Source of the DNA: Parvibaculaceae bacterium Mf 1.05b.01
Lineage (GTDB): Bacteria; Pseudomonadota; Alphaproteobacteria; Parvibaculales; Parvibaculaceae
Reading direction: 5' to 3'
Length of the DNA: 64,000 bases
Assembly: GCA_000509225.1 (NCBI GenBank)
Contig: BAOK01000002.1
Coordinates: 66,496 to 130,495, forward strand
Below are positions 36,665 to 45,785 of this stretch, in pieces; the first letter of the stretch is position 1; every line of letters begins with the position of its first letter. Made by a program: the position numbers and the translations under genes. Below the pieces are notes generated by a model. That model saw only the letters and a list, made by a program, of their open reading frames with translations. It did not search any database and had not been told where the DNA came from.

Positions 36665-38206
36665 TTAACCGCGTCGGAACATGGCTTTCAGCTCACCAAG
36701 GTGCGCCGTGCCCGTCGCTATGACGGCAAGACTGAGCAGGAGCCCACCACCTGCGATCAGCACGCCAAGGGCGATGATGCCCTCCCAGAAGCTTGCGGCG
36801 AGGTAGGGCGCGGCCATCGCAGCCCCATACCAAAGGCCGACACCCATCGCCGCAGCTGAAGCGAGAAGACGGGGAAGCCGAGATTTTAATCTCGCATCCA
36901 TCTCGTAATGGCCTTCGCGCATGAGGCGGCCCCCGAGCAGGGCCGCATTGACCCAGGCGGCGGCAGAGGTTGCCAGCGCAATGCCCACATATCCAATCCA
37001 ATAGAAGAGGATGAGAGAGCCGGTAATGTTCACCGCAATGCCGATGGCGGCATAGCGCATGGGCGTTACCGTGTCTTCGCGGGCAAAGAAGCCTGGCGAA
37101 AATACTTTGGTCAGCACAAAGGCGGGCAAGCCGATAGCAAAGGCGGCGAGGGCGAGTGCCGTGCCTGCAGTATCTTCAGCGGTGAAGGCGCCGCGCTCAA
37201 ACAGAACCTGAATGATGGGGGCGGGGATCACCGCAAGGGCAATGGAGGCTGGCACCGTCAACAACATGGCAAATTCAAAGGCGCGGTTCTGCGCATTGTT
37301 GGCGCCGCTGGTATCGTCTGCCCGGAGTCGTCTTGACAGGTCCGGCAGCAGCACAATGCCGATGGCGATGCCCACCACGCCCAGAGGCAGTTGGTAGATG
37401 CGGTCCGCGTAATAGAGAAGAGAAACAGCCCCGTCCTGCAGGCTCGCAATGATGGAGCCGATCAGAAGATTGATCTGGGTGATGCCGCCTGCAATGACAC
37501 CGGGAATTCCAAGGGTGATGAGCCGCTTCACACCGGGCGTCATGCGGGGCCAGCGGAGGCGAATAGAAAAGCCGGCGCGTTTCACCGCGATCATCATTAA
37601 AGTGAACTGCGCGGCACCTGCAATGGCGACACCCCAGGACAGAACGAGACCCGGGTTCTCAAAATGGGGGGCGGCAAACCAGATGGCGGCGATCAGCACA
37701 ATGTTGAGCAAGATGGGCGCTGCGGCGGCGGCCGTAAACCGACCGACCGAGTTCAGCACCGCCGACAGGAGTGCCACAAGCGACATGAACATGAGATAGG
37801 GGAAGGCGACGCGGGTAAAGAGAATGCCCATCTCGAACTTGTCCGGCGTGTCCGCAAAGCCCGGCGCGATCACATACATGAGCCAGGGCATGGCAAGCTG
37901 GGCCGCCAGGGTGAGCAGGATAAGTGTCGTCAGCAGGACAGAGAGCGCTTCTTCCGCAAAGCGTTTGGCGGAAGCTTCCCCCTCTCCTTCCAGACGTTTT
38001 GCAAAGAGCGGCACAAAGGCAGAGTTGAACGCCCCTTCGGCAAAGAGGCGCCGAAAAAGGTTCGGAAATTTGAAGGCGACAAAGAAAGCGTCGGCAATGG
38101 GACCGGTGCCCAGCACGCCGGCAATGAAGATGTCCCGGATGAAGCCCAGCACCCGGCTTATCATGGTCATGCCGCCCACAGTCATGGCGGATCGAACAAG
38201 GTTCAT
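36665..38206 (-). CDS. murJ: Lipid II flippase MurJ
   Basis: 513 residues with 13-14 predicted transmembrane helices. The MOP/MATE fold shows [18 protein letters not shown] at the start, [23 protein letters not shown] in the conserved cytoplasmic loop and [14 protein letters not shown] later. It flips the peptidoglycan precursor lipid II across the inner membrane. It lies between glnD and trpS. The ATG has no strong ribosome-binding site. The 80-bp gap to glnD shows no terminator. Confidence 0.95.
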   Translation of the reverse strand: MNLVRSAMTVGGMTMISRVLGFIRDIFIAGVLGTGPIADAFFVAFKFPNLFRRLFAEGAFNSAFVPLFAKRLEGEGEASAKRFAEEALSVLLTTLILLTLAAQLAMPWLMYVIAPGFADTPDKFEMGILFTRVAFPYLMFMSLVALLSAVLNSVGRFTAAAAAPILLNIVLIAAIWFAAPHFENPGLVLSWGVAIAGAAQFTLMMIAVKRAGFSIRLRWPRMTPGVKRLITLGIPGVIAGGITQINLLIGSIIASLQDGAVSLLYYADRIYQLPLGVVGIAIGIVLLPDLSRRLRADDTSGANNAQNRAFEFAMLLTVPASIALAVIPAPIIQVLFERGAFTAEDTAGTALALAAFAIGLPAFVLTKVFSPGFFAREDTVTPMRYAAIGIAVNITGSLILFYWIGYVGIALATSAAAWVNAALLGGRLMREGHYEMDARLKSRLPRLLASAAAMGVGLWYGAAMAAPYLAASFWEGIIALGVLIAGGGLLLSLAVIATGTAHLGELKAMFRRG

Positions 38207-38286
38207 GGGGGCGCTTCAACTCCAGTGCGGCGATTCGATTGCTGTGAGAGTACCGCTTCACCCCAATTAGGAAAGGGCGATGGCCA

Positions 38287-41061
38287 CTACGCGGCAACTT
38301 CTCGTTTTTGGGGGCGGGATTTTTTGATCGGATTTTCCAGGGCTTCGAGCAGCTGGCGTTCCACAGCTTTCTTCTTATTCGTATTGGTGACTTTCTGGCC
38401 GATCAGGTCGGTCACATAGAAAACATCCACTGCGCGCTCCCCGAAGGTCGCGATATGGGCCGAGCCAATGGTGAGGCCCAAATGGAAGAAGGTGCGGGTG
38501 AGGGCGTGTAACAGACCCGGGCGATCCAGACCGTTCACCTCGATCACCGTAAATTGGTGTGACGCCTCATTGTCGATATAGACATTGGGCGCGATGGTGA
38601 ATGCATCTATCCGGCTGTGACGCTTGGAGCGTTGCTCAATGACATCTGGCGGCAAGATGTCGCCCGACAGAACCTTCCGGATCGTGTCTTCCAGGCGGTC
38701 GAGACGCCGTGTCTCACTGAGAGATTTGTTGTGGTCGTCCTGCACCCAAAGTGTGTCGAGGGCCATCCCGTCTTTGGTCGTGAAAATTTTCGCGTCCACA
38801 ATCGAAACGCCCGCGGCCGCGCACGCACCTGCAAACCGCGAAAAGAGACCCGGATGGTCCTGCGTGAACAGCGTGATCTCTGTGACAGATCGAAAGGCGT
38901 CTGGCTTTGTCGACACAATCAAAGGCTCATCACGCTGCTCCCAAATCAGATGAGCGTGACGAAGATGCGTTTCTGCGTCAAACGCCAACCAGTATCTCTT
39001 GGGCGGGCGGCGCAGATGCGCGTCGCGTCGTGTCTTTGGCCAATCGGTCAGCGCCTCGCTGAGTGCGTCTTTTGCCGCCGTGATACGCCCTTCCCTGTTG
39101 ACCTGGGTGTCGCCTGACAGCACAGCGCTTGTTTCAAAATAAAGTTCGCGCAGGAGCTGCGCCTTCCAGCCGTTCCAGGTGCCGGGGCCCACGGCTTTAA
39201 TGTCGGCAACGGTCAGCACCAAGAGTAGTTTCAGGCGCTCCGGGCTTTGCACGATGTTCGCAAAATCCTGAATGGTTTTTGGGTCGGACAGATCGCGCTT
39301 CTGGGCGATATCGCTCATGACCAGATGGTTTTCGACAAGCCAGGCAACGGTCTCCGTGTCTCCCTTGCTCATGCCGAGACGTGGACAGAGTTTGCGGGCA
39401 ATGGCCGCACCCGCTTCAGAGTGATCCTCCGGGCGACCTTTCGCAATGTCGTGCAGGAACATGGCGACAAAAAGAACATCTCGCTTACCTGTCTTCGACA
39501 TGAGCTCATTAGCGAGCGGATATTCCTCCGCCAAGTCGCCTCGTTCAATTTCTGACAGGATGCCGATGGCACGAATGAGATGCTCATCAGCGGTATAGTG
39601 GTGATACATGTTGAACTGCATCAGTGCCACGATGCGCCCGAAGTCCGGGACAAAGCGGCCGAGCACTCCCGCCTCATTCATCTTGCGAAGAGTGCGTTCC
39701 GGATTTTTCCGCGAGGTCAGGATTTCGCGGAAGAGACGGTTCGCCTCTTCATTTTTGCGCAATTTGGCATCGATCAGTTTCATCGAGCGGGTGAGCAGCT
39801 GCAGCGCTTTTGGGTGGATCTGGAGCCCATGTTCATCCACCACGTGGAAGAGCCTCAAAATATTGACCGGATCTTCCTCAAAGAAGCTTTCGCTTTTGAC
39901 AGAGAGGCGCCCGGCAGCGACTTCGAAGCCCTGCACATCCTTCTTGCGCCGCAGCGCGGCCATGAAACGGCCGATGCCGGGTTTTTTCTTCTGCTCCTGG
40001 TCTTCAAGAATTGAACAAAGAATGCGGGTGAGATCTCCCACATCTTTCGCCACCAGGAAATAGTGCTTCATGAAACGCTCAACGCCACGGAGGCCGCGAT
40101 GCTCCTGATATCCCAAGAGCTCGGCCATTTCCGTTTGCACATCAAAGGAGATGCGCTCTTCCGCACGGCCCGTCACAAAGTGCAGCTCGCAGCGCACCGC
40201 CCAGAGGAAGTCCTCCGCCTTGCGGAAGAGATTATATTCCTGTCGGCTGAAGACACCGGCCTTCACCAGATCGCTTGGTTTTTTGACGCGATAAACATAT
40301 TTGGCGATCCAGAAAAGCGTGTGGAGATCGCGGAGCCCCCCCTTGCCTTCCTTCACATTGGGCTCAACCAGGTACCGGGACATGCCTGTGCGCTTATGCC
40401 GGTCGTCGCGCTCGGCGAGCTTTGCCTCGACGAATTCATTGGCGGTCCCTTTGACCACATCCTTGTCGAAGGCCACTTCCATATCGTTGAAAAGCGCCTT
40501 GTCGCCGCACAGATAGCGGGATTCCAGAAGCGCGGTTCGAATGGTCATGTCCTCTTTGGAGAGGCGAATACAATCAGCAATGGAACGGGTGGCGTGGCCC
40601 ACCTTCAGGCCCAAATCCCAAAGCGCGTAAAGAATGAACTCTGCCAGGCTTTCCCCCCAAGGGGTCTGCTTGTAGGGGAGCAAAAAGAGCAGATCGACGT
40701 CGGAGCCAGGCGCCAGGGCGCCCCGGCCATAGCCGCCGGTGGCGACGATGGTGAGCCGCTCGGATGATGTTGGGTTGGTCGCGCGAAACTGGGTGCGGGT
40801 CGCAAAGCCGAATAATTCCCGAATGATGGTGTCCTGAAGATAGGAGAGGCTTTCTGCGCAGACCCGCCCTCGATGCGCGCCCTGCTCCAGGCGCTCACGC
40901 GCTTTCGCCCGCCCTTCGGTCTGAGCCGTTTTCAAGACCTCCATCATGGCCTGACGCAGCGCTGTGTCATTGCCTGCATGGGCCTCATGAGCAGCGTCCA
41001 GGGCGCTGCGAATGGCAGCCGGATCGGCAATCTCAAGCATGCTGGGAAGGCTTCGGCCCAT
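38287..41061 (-). CDS. glnD: [Protein-PII] uridylyltransferase/uridylyl-removing enzyme
   Basis: 924 residues, the GlnD size. A nucleotidyltransferase domain (GGYGRG at 109-114, D121-V-D123), a middle GlnD-type region, an HD phosphohydrolase domain (FLHDIAKGRPEDHSEAG) and two C-terminal ACT domains (TEITLFTQDHPGLFSRFAG, FTVIEVNGLDRPGLLHAL). It senses glutamine and adds or removes UMP on PII proteins, controlling nitrogen metabolism. ATG 41061 has AAGGA 7 bp upstream. The AT-rich 330-bp gap upstream should hold its promoter. Confidence 0.96.
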   Translation of the reverse strand: MGRSLPSMLEIADPAAIRSALDAAHEAHAGNDTALRQAMMEVLKTAQTEGRAKARERLEQGAHRGRVCAESLSYLQDTIIRELFGFATRTQFRATNPTSSERLTIVATGGYGRGALAPGSDVDLLFLLPYKQTPWGESLAEFILYALWDLGLKVGHATRSIADCIRLSKEDMTIRTALLESRYLCGDKALFNDMEVAFDKDVVKGTANEFVEAKLAERDDRHKRTGMSRYLVEPNVKEGKGGLRDLHTLFWIAKYVYRVKKPSDLVKAGVFSRQEYNLFRKAEDFLWAVRCELHFVTGRAEERISFDVQTEMAELLGYQEHRGLRGVERFMKHYFLVAKDVGDLTRILCSILEDQEQKKKPGIGRFMAALRRKKDVQGFEVAAGRLSVKSESFFEEDPVNILRLFHVVDEHGLQIHPKALQLLTRSMKLIDAKLRKNEEANRLFREILTSRKNPERTLRKMNEAGVLGRFVPDFGRIVALMQFNMYHHYTADEHLIRAIGILSEIERGDLAEEYPLANELMSKTGKRDVLFVAMFLHDIAKGRPEDHSEAGAAIARKLCPRLGMSKGDTETVAWLVENHLVMSDIAQKRDLSDPKTIQDFANIVQSPERLKLLLVLTVADIKAVGPGTWNGWKAQLLRELYFETSAVLSGDTQVNREGRITAAKDALSEALTDWPKTRRDAHLRRPPKRYWLAFDAETHLRHAHLIWEQRDEPLIVSTKPDAFRSVTEITLFTQDHPGLFSRFAGACAAAGVSIVDAKIFTTKDGMALDTLWVQDDHNKSLSETRRLDRLEDTIRKVLSGDILPPDVIEQRSKRHSRIDAFTIAPNVYIDNEASHQFTVIEVNGLDRPGLLHALTRTFFHLGLTIGSAHIATFGERAVDVFYVTDLIGQKVTNTNKKKAVERQLLEALENPIKKSRPQKREVAA

Positions 41062-41391
41062 GGACGTTCCTTTCAGTTGGTCGGCTGGCGCCGCATCAGC
41101 GCTTTTGATCCGATCTCATGATCTATAGCAGGATGCTTCATCCACAACCCACGCCAATCACTCTAACAGGTAAGGCGTGAAATTCGATCTAAATGAGTCA
41201 ATGATACTGACCAATATTTATCCTTAAGTTTCAGACAGTTACTGATCAATCCAAATGTTCGCCGGCAGCAAATGTTAACAGATATAAACCTTTAGCTCTT
41301 CTTAACTATGTTAAGTGCCTGACTCTGTTGGCGAATCTGCATTTTGATAAAAATAAGATTCTAGCGAATCTATGGCCGCCAAGCCTTTGAT
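41062..41391. other. AT-rich intergenic gap between mutS and glnD
   Basis: 330 bp without an open frame worth naming. The stretch from about 41160 to 41380 is much richer in A and T than its surroundings (many TTAA, ATAT and AATCT runs). It must hold the glnD promoter (minus strand) and the mutS terminator; I could not single out a convincing -35/-10 pair. Confidence 0.5.
41347..41370 (-). terminator. Weak terminator of mutS
   Basis: On the minus strand GATTC-GCTA-GAATC is followed by TTATTTTTAT. The 5-bp stem is short but the T-run is good, and it lies about 22 bp beyond the mutS stop. Confidence 0.5.
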
Positions 41392-44109
41392 TCAGTTGCC
41401 TGAATCAGGAATTTTTCCCTTGAGCGTGTAAATCAGCTCGAGCGCCTCTTTCGGGCTGAGCTCGTCAGGGTTGAGCGCGGCCAGTTCCTGCTCCACCACA
41501 CTGGGCGCAGCGGACCGCCCACTTTGAGGTCTGGGAGCGCTTGAGAAGAGCGGAAGGTCTTCCACCAACGTCGCAGCGCCGCTGTTTTCCGACCCTTCTT
41601 CGAGAGCGGCGAGCACCTGGTGGGCCCGCTCGATCACTGCTGGCGGCAACCCTGCAAGCTTTGCGACCTGGATGCCGTAAGAGCGATCTGCAGCGCCTGC
41701 GGCCACTTCGTGGAGGAACACCACATCGCCCTGCCACTCCTTCACCTTCATGGTGGCATTGGCCAGAGAGGCAAGTTTTTCGTTGAGCGCGGTAAGCTCG
41801 TGATAGTGGGTTGCGAAAAGCGCCCGACACTTATTGACCTCGTGGAGGTGCTCGACTGCCGCCCAGGCGATGGAGAGCCCGTCAAAGGTCGCGGTGCCGC
41901 GCCCAATTTCATCCAGGATGACAAGCGCATGGGGGCCTGCCTGATTGAGGATCGCCGCGGTCTCAATCATTTCCACCATGAAGGTGGAGCGACCGCGCGC
42001 CAGATCATCGGCCGCGCCGACGCGGGAAAAGAGCCGGTCCACAATGCCTATGGAGGCTTTGCTTGCCGGCACGAAACTCCCCATCTGGGCCAGGATGGTG
42101 ATGAGGGCGTTCTGGCGCAGGTAAGTCGACTTACCCGCCATGTTCGGGCCGGTGAGCAACCAAAGCCGTCTTGCCTCTTCTGCATCCGCAGAGAGATCAC
42201 AATCGTTCGCCACAAAAGGCCCATCGCCTGCCTTTTCAAGGGCGGCCTCCACAACCGGGTGGCGCGCGCCTTTGATGTCAAAAGCCAGCGACCCATCCAC
42301 ATGGGGCCTGGCCCAACGCTGTTCTTCCGCCAGTTCTGCGAGACCTGCCGCCACATCTAGTACCGCCAGGGCGTCGGCAGCATTAGCAATCGCCTGCGTA
42401 TCGTCCAGGACGCGCTCGGCGAGTGTTGCAAAAACGCCGAGCTCCATTTCCAGGGCCTGGGCACCGGCGCGCGATAGTTTTTCCGCGAGCTCTGAGAGTT
42501 CCACAGTCGTGAAGCGAACGGCGTTCGCCATGGTCTGGCGATGAATGTAGGTCTCGTTGAGAGGTGCGGACATGAGCGCGTCCGCATGACGGGGTGCCAC
42601 CTCGATGAAATAGCCCAGCACATTATTGTGCTTGATCTTCATGGCGGTAATCGCGGTCTCTTGCGCATATTTTGTCTGCAGGCCTGCGATCACACGCCTG
42701 CTTTCATCGCGCAGCAATCGTGTTTCGTCCAAGGGCGGATTATACCCCTTGGCCACAAATCCGCCGTCGCGGGCCATCAAGGGAAGATCCTCGCCGAGCG
42801 CGCGGGCCAGCTCGTCTTTGAGGGCGGCCGCACAGGCCTCTAGCGACCGGCGTGCATTTTCAATCTCGGCCGGCAAACCGTCCACGCCGGTATCCAAAGC
42901 TCGCAGACGCGTTGCGATCTCATGAGCCTGGGAGAGCCCGTCTCGAATGGCGGCGAGATCTCTGGGGCCGCCGCGTGCTACCGAAAGGCGCGAGAGCGAC
43001 CGCGCCATATCTGGGGCGGCGGCGAGATCACGACGCAGGTTTTCCCGCAATTCGCGACCATCGACCAGAAAATTGATCGCATCCTGACGTGCCCGAATTT
43101 TTGCGACGTCGGTAAGCGGCGCCGCCAGGCGACTTGCCAGCTCACGCGCGCCAGCACCTGTCACCGTGCGGTCGATGGTGGCGAGCAGCGACCCCTGCTT
43201 TTCACCGGCAAGGGTCTTGGTGAGTTCCAGATTGGCGCGGGTCGCCGCATCCATCGCCATGGCTGCGCCCTGCCCCAACTGGGTGGGTGGTTTCAGCGCT
43301 GGCATCTGGCCCACTTGCGTCAGGTCCAGATAGTCAACCAACGCACCTGCCGCGCCCAGCTCAGCACGGGTAAAGGCACCAAACGCATCAAGAGCGCCCA
43401 CGTTCAATGTTTCTTTGAGCCGCCGTTCGGCGCGTGTTGAATCAAACCGTTCGCCTGGTAACGGTGTCACCGCATTCTGCATCGACAGGGTAAAGGCGAT
43501 CTGGTCATCGGCTAGGAGGGCCTGGGGCAAGATCAATTCGCTCGCATCAAGCCGGGCGAGTTCGGCGCCGAGATTTTCTGTGCTGACTTCCATGACGGAA
43601 AAGTCGCCCGTGGATACATCTGCATAAGCCAGACCGAGGACACCGCCGGCGGCTGTGCGCGATAAGGCAGCGAGATAGTTGTGCGCGCGGGCGTCCAGAA
43701 GGGTTTCTTCAGTCAGCGTACCTGGCGTCACCAGCCGCACCACCTCACGCCGGACGACCGATTTTGAGCCGCGCCTTTTTGCCTCTGCCGGATCTTCCGT
43801 CTGCTCGCACACTGCAACCCGGAAACCTTTCCGGATAAGACGCTCGAGATAGGCGTCAGCTGCATGCACCGGCACGCCGCACATGGGGATGTCTTCGCCC
43901 AGATGCTTGCCGCGCTTGGTGAGCGTGATGTCGAGGGCTGCAGCTGCAGCGACCGCATCGTCGAAGAAGAGCTCGTAGAAATCGCCCATCCGATAGAACA
44001 GAAGCGCGTCCTGTTGATCAGCTTTTAGCTCCAGATATTGCGCGATCATGGGCGTGACGGCATCAGCCTTGCTGGGAGCTGTTTTTTTGTTTTTCTCAGG
44101 CGTACTCAT
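41392..44109 (-). CDS. mutS: DNA mismatch repair protein MutS
   Basis: 905 residues. The mismatch-binding domain I ([14 protein letters not shown], with the Phe-x-Glu wedge), connector, lever, clamp and ATPase domains follow in order; Walker A is GPNMAGKST and Walker B-like [11 protein letters not shown]. MutS recognises mismatches and recruits MutL. It is larger than E. coli MutS by 50 residues, typical of alphaproteobacteria. It is divergent from the barrel-like gene at 44203 and lies upstream of glnD, with maeB near, the usual Hyphomicrobiales grouping. ATG start. Confidence 0.97.
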   Translation of the reverse strand: MSTPEKNKKTAPSKADAVTPMIAQYLELKADQQDALLFYRMGDFYELFFDDAVAAAAALDITLTKRGKHLGEDIPMCGVPVHAADAYLERLIRKGFRVAVCEQTEDPAEAKRRGSKSVVRREVVRLVTPGTLTEETLLDARAHNYLAALSRTAAGGVLGLAYADVSTGDFSVMEVSTENLGAELARLDASELILPQALLADDQIAFTLSMQNAVTPLPGERFDSTRAERRLKETLNVGALDAFGAFTRAELGAAGALVDYLDLTQVGQMPALKPPTQLGQGAAMAMDAATRANLELTKTLAGEKQGSLLATIDRTVTGAGARELASRLAAPLTDVAKIRARQDAINFLVDGRELRENLRRDLAAAPDMARSLSRLSVARGGPRDLAAIRDGLSQAHEIATRLRALDTGVDGLPAEIENARRSLEACAAALKDELARALGEDLPLMARDGGFVAKGYNPPLDETRLLRDESRRVIAGLQTKYAQETAITAMKIKHNNVLGYFIEVAPRHADALMSAPLNETYIHRQTMANAVRFTTVELSELAEKLSRAGAQALEMELGVFATLAERVLDDTQAIANAADALAVLDVAAGLAELAEEQRWARPHVDGSLAFDIKGARHPVVEAALEKAGDGPFVANDCDLSADAEEARRLWLLTGPNMAGKSTYLRQNALITILAQMGSFVPASKASIGIVDRLFSRVGAADDLARGRSTFMVEMIETAAILNQAGPHALVILDEIGRGTATFDGLSIAWAAVEHLHEVNKCRALFATHYHELTALNEKLASLANATMKVKEWQGDVVFLHEVAAGAADRSYGIQVAKLAGLPPAVIERAHQVLAALEEGSENSGAATLVEDLPLFSSAPRPQSGRSAAPSVVEQELAALNPDELSPKEALELIYTLKGKIPDSGN

Positions 44110-44202
44110 GGGCCGGGAAGGTATCAGATACGGGTGCGATCTGAAACGAGATCCCTGGCAAAATCCTTATTCTGGTCATATTCGAACGGTTTAACGGTGC
44201 TC

Positions 44203-44760
44203 ATGAAAACCGAAACCCTGATGCTCACTGCAATTCTAGCAACTGTCCCACTCGCGACGTCGCTTCACGCTGATGACGCGGTCACAACGCAAGAACCTGC
44301 TGTGCCCCTCCTTCTTGACCTCGACACCAATGCGCCTTTGGAGCATGACTCTAGTTCCTATGGTCTGACGCAGGACGTGGCCAGGCCAGGGGACGCCCCC
44401 CAAGAGACAGGTATTCTTGAACGCAACGGTCTGGACCCAGACGTGAGGGCGGACGAAAACAGCGTGGGCGCCACCCAACGTCTGGACCTTGGCAACCACC
44501 AGGCCGCCGACCAGGCGGTGAACATTCAACCCTATGTAGAAATGGGGGCTGACCTGGAAGCCCGCGACGATCACCTCATCCACGGGGGCTCCGGCCTTGC
44601 CGCAGATACAAACGCCTCTCTGGGTGGCGGCACCACCGTCAACGTGAACGATCAGATTGACTTGCGGCTTGGTTATACCCGCAAGGAAGCCATCAGCGGG
44701 ACCAATCGCGACCTGGACGGTGAAGACAGCGTTGAGACAGGCGTCTCGATTAAATTCTGA
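44203..44760 (+). CDS. Small secreted protein, possibly outer-membrane barrel
   Basis: 185 residues, unrecognised. ATG 44203 opens a signal peptide (LMLTAILATVPLATSLHA). The mature part is acidic, with no cysteine, and rich in Asp, Asn and Gly. Alternating strands near the end (TTVNVNDQIDLRLGYTRK) and the C-terminal ETGVSIKF, ending in Phe, look like the last strands of an outer-membrane beta-barrel recognised by Bam. It is too short for a usual porin, so one half may be disordered. The long frame from 44038 runs through the mutS promoter and is not used. No neighbour explains it. Confidence 0.6.
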   Translation: MKTETLMLTAILATVPLATSLHADDAVTTQEPAVPLLLDLDTNAPLEHDSSSYGLTQDVARPGDAPQETGILERNGLDPDVRADENSVGATQRLDLGNHQAADQAVNIQPYVEMGADLEARDDHLIHGGSGLAADTNASLGGGTTVNVNDQIDLRLGYTRKEAISGTNRDLDGEDSVETGVSIKF

Positions 44761-44767
44761 TCCCGGC

Positions 44768-45520
44768 CTAGCCCTTGATCTGGGGCGCGCGCCAATATTG
44801 ATAGCGGTAGAGCTCGGTTTCATATCCCAGCTTCTTATAGAGGCTCAGCGCTGGGGCGTTCGTCGCCTCCACCTGAAGACAGGACAGGGCCGCGCCCTTA
44901 TCTGCTCCCCAGGCCATAAGAGACCCGACAACTTTCCCTGCCAGACCATGTCCTCTATGAGCCGGGTCCGTCACCACTGACTCGATCACCAGAATGCCAT
45001 CGACCAATGCGGCATAGGCGAGGGAGAGTGCTTTTCCGTTCTCGACAAACCGTACGAAGCGGGCCGGAACAGATATGCGGGCGAGCATTCGGCGATAGGC
45101 TGCCTCTTGCGCAGGCGCCATGGGGCTCAACCTCAGCTTATCGGCAATCCAATCCTCCATAGGCTTGGAGTATGACTCCATTTCCGCGCACTCAGTTTCC
45201 CTTGCCTTTCTCACGTCTGCCTCTAGCGTGCAGGTCTCCCCTGCCGGGGAAAATCCGCTGACCAAGAGCTCCTGCTCAACCTCGGGCATGAAAGAAACTG
45301 TCCGAAAAAGGAGCGGCTCGCCCCTTTCCGCATAGAACTTCTTGGCAGGACCAATCACCTCCTGAATAGAGCATGACTCTAAGGTGACATTTGCTGAGTT
45401 GGTTCGCCTTGTCTCTCCACCGGAAGTGCGGCACAGCCAACCGCTGATCATCTTATCCTCGGCTGACGGCCAAGCGGTCCAGCACGCATTTTCAACGCGC
45501 CAGAGAAAGTCGTTTCTCAT
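44768..45520 (-). CDS. GNAT-family N-acetyltransferase
   Basis: 250 residues. The C-terminal half is a GNAT domain with an acetyl-CoA loop VVTDPAHRGHGLAGKVV and the ATNAPALSLYKKLGYE end, FR47-like. The N-terminal half resembles the degenerate first domain of tandem GNAT proteins. The substrate is unknown. ATG 45520 begins 17 bp from a large dumbbell inverted repeat (45537-45620) that fills the upstream gap. It is convergent with the barrel-like gene, 7 bp apart. Confidence 0.82.
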   Translation of the reverse strand: MRNDFLWRVENACWTAWPSAEDKMISGWLCRTSGGETRRTNSANVTLESCSIQEVIGPAKKFYAERGEPLLFRTVSFMPEVEQELLVSGFSPAGETCTLEADVRKARETECAEMESYSKPMEDWIADKLRLSPMAPAQEAAYRRMLARISVPARFVRFVENGKALSLAYAALVDGILVIESVVTDPAHRGHGLAGKVVGSLMAWGADKGAALSCLQVEATNAPALSLYKKLGYETELYRYQYWRAPQIKG

Positions 45521-45536
45521 GTGGGATGCCCAAACC

Positions 45537-45620
45537 CGTGTTGTGTTTAAGAAGGGCCAAAAAAAGCGCCAATTTCACGCGTTTTTTGGCACAGACATAA
45601 AGCAGGTAAAACACAACACG
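45537..45620. repeat. Long dumbbell inverted repeat upstream of the GNAT gene
   Basis: Perfect 12-bp outer arms CGTGTTGTGTTT (45537-45548) and AAACACAACACG (45609-45620) enclose a perfect 9-bp inner pair GCCAAAAAA (45556-45564) and TTTTTTGGC (45582-45590). A further hairpin TCCTC-N7-GAGGA (45621-45637) abuts it. The layout resembles the cruciform repeats but the sequence is different. Confidence 0.75.
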
Positions 45621-45785
45621 TCCTCAAAACCCGAGGATAAAGCCACATTTCCCCTTCAACAAGGCGAAAACTGGATGAAAAGCCCCACTTTCCGTCGGAA
45701 TTTTGGAATCAGGGCTAGCCAGCTCACGCAATATGAGGTACGCCTACGCGCCGTTTGAGTTCATTTATTGCGCGGAAGGCCCAAT

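Noticed and set aside
45660-45710. Decayed cruciform repeat near 45663
   Set aside because: Only scattered similarity (GAAAAG, CTTTCCGTC); the arms do not pair, so it is not counted as a copy.
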